Source of the DNA: JBGPHT01 sp041484525
Lineage (GTDB): Bacteria > Acidobacteriota > Terriglobia > Bryobacterales > Bryobacteraceae
Reading direction: 5' to 3'
DNA: 25,565 nucleotides
NCBI GenBank assembly: GCA_041484525.1
Contig: JBGPHT010000106.1
Location: forward strand, 1-25,565
Positions 10,620-17,700 of this stretch are shown here, piece after piece. The translations under genes and the position numbers were made by a program. The notes under the pieces are model-generated. The model made no database searches, was not told where the DNA came from, and saw only the letters and a list, made by a program, of their open reading frames with translations. Position 1 is the first letter of the stretch, and the number at the start of each line of letters is the position of its first letter.

Positions 10620-11440
10620 TGCGCTATGGTCTCCGCCAGCGTATTCAGCCGCGACAACTCCTGCGCGTACAGCGGATTCTGCGGGAAGTCGCGCGCCAGT
10701 TCGCTGAGCAGTTCGTGCGCGCGCTTCTCGTCGTGATCCCGCATCGCCGCCACCGCCAGCAGCATGCGCGCGAACGGCGCCAGGTAGTGGCCCTTCTCCG
10801 CCGTCAGTTTCAGTTTCTCGATTCCCTTCTCTTTGTCGGTCTGCGCGCCGCCCAGCCGGAGGAACCAGCGCACTATCACCGGCTTCACGCTCAGCATGTA
10901 GTTCTCCACACCCACCGCCAGCCAGGCGTCGTAGAGATTTGGATCGGACGAAAGCAGACGCTCGGCCATGAGGCGGCCCGTCTTCATCTCGCTCAGCGAT
11001 GCCGCGTAGCGCTTCTCGACCAGGGCCATGTAATTCGAGCGCAGTCCTTTCGCCAGGATGGCGGCGAACTGCGCGTTGCCTTCTTTCGGAGCGCGCGCCG
11101 CCAGTTGCTCCGCCGCCAATAGCGCGGCGTCGAATTTGCGTTTGACGGCGGGATCGGGTGTCAGCTTATGGTCCGTAACAAAGTGCTGGTCGTGCACGAA
11201 GAACTCCGCCTGCAGAATGTGCAGGCGGTCGAACTCCGCAAACAGGTACGCAGCGGCGTCGGACACCGGACCCATCGGATCCTGCGGGTGCACCACCTGC
11301 CACTCGTGAAATGTCTGGTGCGCCTGGGCGAATTGCAGGTTGTACATCTGCCGGTAACCCTGCTCGATCGGTGTTTCCGCATGCCCCAGAACGGCGGCGG
11401 CGCAGAAAGCGGGTAACAGCAGATAGGCCCTATATGTCAT
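10616..11440 (-). CDS. Secreted helical-repeat (TPR-like) protein of unknown function
   Basis: The start is set at ATG 11440 and not at the first possible codon at 11521, because a clear signal peptide begins there (MTYRAYLLLPAFCAAAVLGHA, mature end ETPIEQGY) and GGGA lies upstream at ribosome-binding distance. The mature part (about 250 residues) is all helical with repeated Ala/Leu/Tyr spacing: YRQMYNLQFAQAHQTF, AAYLFAEFDRLHILQAEF, then MLLAVAAMRDHDEKRAHELL and FPQNPLYAQELSRL near the end. This resembles degenerate tetratricopeptide repeats. It is the first gene of a three-gene overlapping operon with the flavoprotein and YceI. I recognise no enzyme motif; a scaffold or envelope role is the likeliest guess. 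Confidence 0.82.
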   Translation of the reverse strand: MTYRAYLLLPAFCAAAVLGHAETPIEQGYRQMYNLQFAQAHQTFHEWQVVHPQDPMGPVSDAAAYLFAEFDRLHILQAEFFVHDQHFVTDHKLTPDPAVKRKFDAALLAAEQLAARAPKEGNAQFAAILAKGLRSNYMALVEKRYAASLSEMKTGRLMAERLLSSDPNLYDAWLAVGVENYMLSVKPVIVRWFLRLGGAQTDKEKGIEKLKLTAEKGHYLAPFARMLLAVAAMRDHDEKRAHELLSELARDFPQNPLYAQELSRLNTLAETIAQ

Positions 11441-11544
11441 AGATATCCCAGATGTTGCATTTTGCTCACTTATTAGGAGACGGTTGCCCGCCCGGCGCCG
11501 TTTCGTATCGCGCGGACACAACCGTGCGGCAATTTGCTGGCCGC

Positions 11545-12573
11545 TTACTTCTCGGGCCCGCCGGTGGACTCGCGCACCACCAGCGTGAGCTCGATCACCA
11601 CGGTCTTCGGGGGCTTCTTGCGCTTGGAACCAATGGCCTTGATCAAAATATCGGCCGCCTGCTGCCCGATCGCGGTGCTGCTCTGGTCGATAGTAGAGAG
11701 CGGCACTCGCAGCAAATCCGAGTAGTGCACGTTGCCGACGCCGATGACCTTGATCTGTTCCGGAATCCGGATACCGGCTTCGAGGATCGTCTTCATCGCT
11801 CCCGCGGCAGTTGGGTCGTTGTACCCAAAAATCGCATCCGGCCGCGGTTTGAGCGCCAGCAACTCGCGCGCGGCTTCATACGCCGTGGCATCGTCGGTGG
11901 CATGCACCACGTATGTTTCGGGCGTCTCCAGACCGGCCGATGCCAGCGTATCGCGATATCCCTTGAGCCGCCCCACGCCGGGCGTGAGCGGGGGACCCGC
12001 GATGTGCGCGATCCGCCGGCAGCCGCGCTCGATCAGATGCCCGGTCGCCATTCGTCCTATGGCTTCGTCGTCGGATCCCACGTAGGGCGCGTGCGCATCC
12101 GTGAAGCGCCGGTCGATGAGTACGAACGGCACGCCGCGCGCTTCCATCCGCTCGAATACCTGGGTGGCCGAAGGAGGCTGCGCCGAAGCCAGTATCAGCC
12201 CGTCCACCTGCCGCGACAGCAGCCGGTCGACTTCGCTCGATTCGACTGCGGCGTCCTCTTCCGAATTGCAGATGACCACGTCGTATCCCAGCGGCCGGAT
12301 GGCCGCCGACACGCCCTTGGCTATCTCCGCGAAGAACGAGTGCATCAGGTCCGGCACGATCAGCCCGATCATGAACGTACGCCGCGCCGCCAGACTGCGC
12401 GCGACCCAGTTGGGCTGGTAGTTTAATTCCTTGATGCGGGCGAGCACGCGGCTGCGGGTCTCCGGCCCCACGTCAGCGCACCCGCGAACCACCTTCGACA
12501 CGGTCATGACGGATACATTCAGATCGCGCGCAATGTCCTTGAGGCGGACGGGGGAATTCGGAGGATTTGCCAT
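11545..12573 (-). CDS. LacI/GalR-family transcriptional regulator
   Basis: An N-terminal helix-turn-helix (VRLKDIARDLNVSVMTVSKV, about residues 9-28) and hinge helix region (NYQPNWVARSLAARRT) precede a periplasmic-binding-protein-like effector domain (GLIVPDLMHSFFAEIAKGV, QVDGLILASAQPP, DAIFGYNDPTAAGAM, VIGVGN). It has full length at 342 residues. The ligand is probably a sugar or sugar-derived metabolite, as for the family in general. There is no sugar transporter or glycosidase next to it. The nearest co-oriented genes are the secreted helical protein operon (104 bp downstream) and the TonB receptor beyond, both possible targets. A weak extended -10 lies upstream; no obvious palindromic LacI operator was found. 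Confidence 0.93.
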   Translation of the reverse strand: MANPPNSPVRLKDIARDLNVSVMTVSKVVRGCADVGPETRSRVLARIKELNYQPNWVARSLAARRTFMIGLIVPDLMHSFFAEIAKGVSAAIRPLGYDVVICNSEEDAAVESSEVDRLLSRQVDGLILASAQPPSATQVFERMEARGVPFVLIDRRFTDAHAPYVGSDDEAIGRMATGHLIERGCRRIAHIAGPPLTPGVGRLKGYRDTLASAGLETPETYVVHATDDATAYEAARELLALKPRPDAIFGYNDPTAAGAMKTILEAGIRIPEQIKVIGVGNVHYSDLLRVPLSTIDQSSTAIGQQAADILIKAIGSKRKKPPKTVVIELTLVVRESTGGPEK

Positions 12574-12630
12574 TGTAATTCGTTGCGCACGATCGCGCCG
12601 GGCGAACGCCCTAACGCAGCCAGAACCGCG

Positions 12631-12640
12631 AGTATACCAA
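12631..12640 (-). promoter_or_regulatory. Possible extended -10 promoter for the LacI-family gene
   Basis: On the minus strand the bases read TTGGTATACT, that is, a TATACT -10 element with a G-rich extension, about 58 bp before the LacI start codon. No good -35 hexamer is found 16-18 bp further upstream, so the assignment is tentative. Confidence 0.3.
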
Positions 12641-12672
12641 GTTACACGGGAGGCCGGATCGCGGTAAGAAGG

Positions 12673-13105
12673 TCACGGCGCAAACCACTCCTTCGGCAAC
12701 GGCTCCGGATCGCCGGAAAGAATCTCCGGCGCCCACTGCAAAAAACTCGCCGTCCGGGGATTCCGTAGCAGTTGCAGTTGGGCCTGGCGCAACGCCTCTG
12801 CCCGGCCCTTTCCGGCGCTGAGTTCCTTATAGAACCTCCCCATGAGCGCTTGTTGCGTGTGATCTTCCAGAGCGGCGCGACGAATGTCTTCACGCCCGCA
12901 ATCGCTGCCGCCCGGCGCATTCCGAAAACGCGTCTCCGGACGATGGCACGCCATCGGCCATCCAGCACTGCGAGAGGACCAGCATCTCCGAGCCTTGCAG
13001 GTCGAGCGATTGCAGTTCCAGCGCCGTGAGCAGGCCGTCCTGCGAGGAGTCGCCGCCGCGTCCGTAGGCCTCTTCCAATACGATCGCCGACAGACTCATC
13101 ACCCG
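12673..13105 (-). pseudogene. CHAT-domain (caspase-like) protease remnant, C-terminal part, frameshifted
   Basis: Pieces of a CHAT peptidase C-terminus follow one another in three reading frames. Frame 1 (about 13105-12925) reads DGLLTALELQSLDLQGSEML then VLSQC, the strand that carries the catalytic Cys (normally LSACETG). Frame 2 (about 12930-12862) reads VFGMRRAAAIAGVKTFVAPL and WKI. Frame 3 (about 12862-12673) reads QQALMGRFYKELSAGKGRAE, then LRQAQLQLLRNP and WAPEILSGD before the stop. Joined, these match the normal CHAT order, so at least two indels have broken it. The N-terminal half with the catalytic His is missing. It is followed in the upstream direction by an unrelated secreted-protein fragment. 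Confidence 0.75.
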
Positions 13106-13573
13106 CGCCGCGACGACGAACAGACTGCTGGGCGCGATACCGTAATTCGGAAAGCCTCGCGGAGTATGGCTGGAGTTGTTCAGGATTTCCTTGATGTTCG
13201 GCGCTCCGCGCGTGCTGGCTACTCCATAGGTGGTGAACAGCAGTTGCGATCGAGGCGCTGCTCACCGCGGTAACCAACACCTTCGCAACGTTCCCGCTGT
13301 TGGTGGCAGCCACAAGAAAGTCGAACAGGCTTTTCAAGGCGGTCTCGTCGTAGCTGTTGTTTAACGTTGGACCGGCGGCGCCGAAGTTTATCGCCCTGGC
13401 TTTACCCTGCGGTGTGATGCCGCTGGCGTTCCACAGGAGGTCCCCACCGGAGCTGGCGGTCGCGCCGGTGTCCAGGCTTAGAGTGCTATTGGTTTGAAGA
13501 GTCGCGGTCTCACGAATGGGAAGGCAAAAACTAGCGCAGCCGCCGCAATTCGCCGGCATGAAGTGTGCCTCAT
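13106..13573 (-). pseudogene. 5' fragment of a secreted Solibacter-type protein, frameshifted
   Basis: A strong ribosome-binding site (AGGAGGAT, 13581-13588) precedes ATG 13573, which opens a signal peptide (MRHTSCRRIAAAALVFAFPF). The frame then breaks near 13512; the likely continuation is one frame over (RETATLQTNSTLSLDTGATA and ARAINFGAAGPTLNNSYDET). Near 13255 a second break leads to FTTYGVASTRGAPNIKEILN and GFPNYGIAPSSLFVV. I recall the NYGIAPSSLFVV type of sequence from secreted proteins with Solibacter-specific (TIGR03437-like) domains. Around 13105 the text changes to CHAT sequence. This looks like the truncated 5' end of one gene joined to the 3' end of another, followed by decay. 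Confidence 0.6.
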
Positions 13574-13650
13574 GGCGAGAATCCTCCTGAGATATCAATG
13601 GGGATTGCACGCCGCTTTCTCTCAGAATTTTGCGAGATGTGATTCGTGGG

Positions 13651-14280
13651 TTACTTCGACGCCGTCAACCCGTCCACTTGAACCTCGAGGAGATGGTTGA
13701 CGCGGATCCCGTAGATGCCGCCGGTGCTCGACGTCGCGCCGCTCTTGGGCGTCGAGTGCACCACTGTGCCATTGACGACGTAGTCGATCTTGTCCGCGCC
13801 GACGCGCACTTCAAGGTCGTTCGTAGACTTGCCGCTGGCATCAGGTTTCTTCACCGCGTCGTTTGACTCCTTCGACGACACGTTTTCAGTGGTCGCGTCG
13901 CCGTTGCGGCGCTTGATCAGCCAAGTCCCATTCTGCGCGATCACGAAGTACAGATACTTCTGCTGCGGGCCTTCGAGGTCGCTGCCGCCGAACACCAGGC
14001 CGTAATAGTTGGTGTGGCCGCTCGGCTTCATCAGCGTAAACGTTCCCTTGAGAGTGTAAGTGCCGGTAGCGGTGTTGGCCGGATTCCAGTACACGGCCGC
14101 TTGGGGATTGGTGGCGTGGAAGCCTGATCCCATTGTGACGAAACCGATCGAGCCGGCGGCATCCGGGTCCGACGCTGACGTGCTGCGATCGACTCGCAGC
14201 TTCCAGCCCTTCGGCGTTTGGGCGACAAGCGCCGCTACGGCGACGAGCGCGAGCACCGCAACCTGAACGTGACGATTCAT
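13651..14280 (-). CDS. Small secreted LamG/DUF1080-like (concanavalin fold) protein
   Basis: The start is ATG 14280, preceded by GGAGGA at 8-bp spacing; an in-frame ATG further upstream overlaps that ribosome-binding site and is not used in this call. A signal peptide (MNRHVQVAVLALVAVAALVA, then QTPKGW) leads to a roughly 190-residue beta-rich domain: GTYTLKGTFTLMKPSGHTNY, YGLVFGGSDLEGPQQKYLYF, WLIKRRNGD, NDLEVRVGADKIDYVVNGT and IYGIRVNHLLEVQVDGL. The pattern matches the jelly-roll seen in DUF1080 and LamG-type proteins, which often bind or cleave glycans. I see no obvious catalytic residues. It has its own promoter in the divergent gap with the next gene. Confidence 0.85.
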   Translation of the reverse strand: MNRHVQVAVLALVAVAALVAQTPKGWKLRVDRSTSASDPDAAGSIGFVTMGSGFHATNPQAAVYWNPANTATGTYTLKGTFTLMKPSGHTNYYGLVFGGSDLEGPQQKYLYFVIAQNGTWLIKRRNGDATTENVSSKESNDAVKKPDASGKSTNDLEVRVGADKIDYVVNGTVVHSTPKSGATSSTGGIYGIRVNHLLEVQVDGLTASK

Positions 14281-14329
14281 CTCGTGTTCCTCCATTTTCA
14301 GCCGGTCCGTTGGCAGGGCGACGTAACCG

Positions 14330-14358
14330 ATTATATACTCGGACGCACGCTGATTCAG
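14330..14358 (-). promoter_or_regulatory. Promoter of the LamG/DUF1080-like gene
   Basis: The minus strand carries a perfect TATAAT -10 box (14335-14330). Seventeen bases further upstream is CTGAAT (14358-14353), which matches the -35 consensus at only three positions. The predicted transcript start is about 43 bp before ATG 14280. The weak -35 overlaps an inverted repeat, so activity may be controlled. Confidence 0.5.
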
Positions 14359-14375
14359 ATACCAGGTAATCTGAA
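14354..14375. promoter_or_regulatory. Inverted repeat, possible operator in the divergent promoter region
   Basis: TTCAGAT and ATCTGAA form a perfect 7-bp dyad separated by 8 bp. It overlaps the -35 region of the minus-strand promoter and lies 44 bp before the plus-strand start codon at 14419, a fitting place to control both genes. The bound protein is unknown. Confidence 0.4.
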
Positions 14376-14418
14376 ACAGCAGGCGCGCTGCTGCCTGCGC
14401 ATAGGAAGGTGCATTTCC

Positions 14419-14688
14419 ATGAAGCGATTGTTGGTCCTTGGGCTCCTGACCATCCTGGTGATGATTGGAAAGGTTGCCGCTTCCGAACGCCCTGGACGCG
14501 AGAAGACTTTCCGGGCTTATTGTCGCGACGCCTCTCATGGCCGTCGGAACTGGTTCACCAGCGCTTATACCTCGATGGGTCCAGCATTGATGTTTGCCCA
14601 CAAGCACAACAAGGAAAACCCGGGTCATGATGCGAGCATCGCGGTTGTGCGCGGCGCTGAGCCTGCCCACGTCATGCAGCGCCGCTAG
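14419..14688 (+). CDS. Small secreted protein of unknown function (89 residues)
   Basis: ATG 14419 has AGGAAGG about 9 bp upstream. The product begins with a good signal peptide (MKRLLVLGLLTILVMIGKVA, then ASERPG), leaving a mature part of about 67 residues with one Cys, several His and Arg (YCRDASHGRRNWFTSAY, FAHKHNKENPGHDASIAVV). The same frame is open further upstream to about 14218, but that part overlaps the divergent gene's start and has no ribosome-binding site. I do not recognise a family. It ends only 20 bp before the stop of the convergent GMC gene. Confidence 0.6.
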   Translation: MKRLLVLGLLTILVMIGKVAASERPGREKTFRAYCRDASHGRRNWFTSAYTSMGPALMFAHKHNKENPGHDASIAVVRGAEPAHVMQRR

Positions 14689-14708
14689 CCCGCGATTGTG
14701 ACTGGCCC

Positions 14709-17700
14709 CTAAGGCGCTGCCACCACGGCTCCGGCCTGAGCCCGCTTCAACAGGAAATAAAACACTACGGCGCCCGAAACAGACTGCGAAAACGACGACA
14801 ACACGCTCGCCAGCGCGGGAATCTGCGGAGCGACGCATTTGCCGAGAATGGTGTCTCCATCGATTGCCCGGAAATCAGCTTGCAGCGCGCCCGCATCCAG
14901 CGTTTTCGAGAATTGAGCCGGCCCCACCTGGTATTGCGCCTTGATTTGCTGGCCCTGCGTCTCGAACGAAACCTGAAACAGAACCGGGCTTACCTGGTTT
15001 AACAGGGTGTTGGCGGTGGTAGGCAGCAGAACCAGGTACCCGCTCCAGCCGCCCGTGAGTTGGGCCAGCGCCGGCACGGTGTTGCGCGGATCGGCGAAGA
15101 TGCGTCGATGGTCCTCGATGGACATGTTTTCAAACGGATAGTTGTTGCGCGCCAAGACAAAGGCCGCGAACTCTATTCCGTCGGGGAACGTCCCCAGATG
15201 CATGATGCCGATCGCGTTCTGCGCGTCGATCACCTTGATGGTGTCGTACACCATTTTGTACGGGTCGTTGGTGTAAGTCAGCAACAGCACCGGATCGCCC
15301 TTCTTGAAATATCGCCGGCGGTCATCGGGATAGGCCACCTGGCGCACTTCAGGCAACCCCGGCAAGGCCTGTAGCTCGTAGTTCACCACGTACCCTTTGG
15401 CCACCCCATTTTGAAAGCTGTCGAAGCGCTTCCAGAAGCTGCCGCCCGCGAATGTTCCCCCCACCTCCTCCGCGCCTGCTCCTAAAACGCTGCCGCGAAT
15501 TTTCTCCACCCAGCCGAGCAGCGAGTCCTGCGCGAATGAGCCCTTCCAGAAGGAATCGTGGAAGATCCGGCGCTGATCGTAGTCGATCCGCACCGCGCCG
15601 GTGTTCACGAGTTGCTCGATCCCCAGGCCGGGCGTGTCATGCAGAATGCTCTCCAGATCCGCCGTCGGACGCGTGCTGAAGTAGTCCGAAACCTGGGCGC
15701 CGCGCAGCACTTCGGCCTGCACATCGGCGGCGAACTGCGACGCCGGAAATCCGAGAGGATCGTATTCGCGCTGCATGAACTGCGCGGTAAATGCGATGAA
15801 GCGCATGCGCGCCTGCAACTGCATGATCGGATCGTTGGTGCCGGTGATCTGGAAGGAGGCAAGGAAGCCGGCGAGATTCGAAACCGCCGCAAGATCTTCG
15901 AAGGTGCGGAACTTCATGTACCCGATGCCGATCTCCTTGCTGGTTCCATCGGGCTGCTGGTAGACGTGGGTGTAGAGAGTGGTGTAGTCGCCCAGCAGAT
16001 CGCGGATCGCCTGGAAGCCGCGATCCTTCTGCATGTATTTCACACCTTCGAGCGTGTAACGTTTTCCGGCGTTGTCCGGGAATTCAATGTGGTAGCGCAT
16101 CTCCGCATCGCCGGTCTGCGGATTCACCCGCAGGTAGTGGAAGTTGCTCTTGGATTCGTCGATCGAAAACGTCGCCGATGCCTGTCCCGCGAACTGACCG
16201 AAAGAAATCGTGCCCTTGAGCTGCGCCTCGTGCTCGTAGCCATCGACGAAGTCGTTGACATCACGCACCGTCATCCGGACATCGAACTGGCAGGTGACCG
16301 CACCGGCTGGATTGCCCGAAGCCGGGATGCGCGCATCGATGGTCAGGTCTCCGTCGCGTCCCGGCGCCGGTGTGCCGGCGCCCGCGAAATACCAGCCAAC
16401 CATCTGCTCATCGAACGTCATGCCGATTCCGTCGGGCAGTTGCACATCCAGGAATGGGCGGAGCAGAGTATTCGTCGGCAGCTCCGATCCTGCGGCGCGT
16501 GTCAGCGTGTAATAGAAGCCGAATTTTCCGCCGGCCTCCGTGTGAAACAGTCCCATCGACGAGTTGCTCACCAGCGGACCGATCACCGCGGGCAGTTGAG
16601 TCACGTACTTCCCGACCAGTAGATCGCCGGGCGCTTTACGGATCTCGTCGTGGAAGGTGGTGAAGTCACTCAATTCAAAGTGGTCCTTCAGGAACGTCGG
16701 CGTGATCAGCCCTTCCATCAGGCCCATCAGTTCGTAGCGCGCCACGAAGCGGCCGTCCGGTTGATTGCGGAACTGCAGATAGGCGACACCGCCGGCGTGG
16801 TTGGCATTCGAAATGACGTCCATGCGCCAGACGCCATCCAGTTCCGCCGCAGTGGGCGTAGCGCCCGCGGCGAACAGCGCCGCATGATCGTCCACCGTCA
16901 TGTTGGCGAACGCGTAGCGCCGCGTCATCGGGAACGTGAAGATCCGCACCCCGTTCGGGTACTCGCCCAGATAGACACGGCCGATCAGCAGATCGTCGTT
17001 GATGACCTTGAAGATGTCGTAGAAGCCCTGCCACGGCGGATCGAGATAGCGCAGCAGAATGTATTTCCCGGGTTCCAGCGTTCCGGTATCGTGTCCCGCT
17101 TCGATCTCTTCCAGGCTGTTGCGGGCGTGAATCCGGCCATCGGTATCGCTCGTGATTCCAGTGTATTTGTTGCCCTGTTTGTGAAACTCTTTGCGGAACC
17201 CGGTGAAGATCACCGACGACATGGCGTTCAGCACATGCCCCTTCGGGAAGAAGCCCTTCCAGTAACGATCGTTGCGAATCGTCTGCGCCGCGGTATCGAT
17301 TACCGGCGTGCCGCCCTGGTTCAGCAGCGCATCGATCCCCATCGTAGGGCAGCGGCGGAACAGCGCTTCCAATTGTGCCTCGTTGTAAGTAACCACATCG
17401 AGCGCGTCAATCGAAGCCATACTGACGGGCCGGACCGGTTGCGGATACGCGTTGCCGCCCAGTTGCTGGATCTTGCGTTCCACGAAGCGTTCGGTGAGCG
17501 CCGAAATGGTGATCAGCGGGTTCACGCCCAGAGCGCTGGGAATCACCGACCCGTCGGTCACGTAGAGACCGGGGTGCACACTTCCATCGCCGGCAAACAC
17601 GCGTCCGAATGGATCGACCGCGCCTTGCAGATAATCGTCGCCCATCGGGCAGCCGCCAAGCGGATGCGCCGTAACCAGGTGGCCGAGTTGAAAAACGCTC

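Noticed and set aside
12642..13610. A single 322-residue protein across the CHAT region
   Set aside because: Only parts of this frame carry homology. The signal peptide, middle and C-terminal pieces lie in other frames, so I treat it as two decayed gene fragments.
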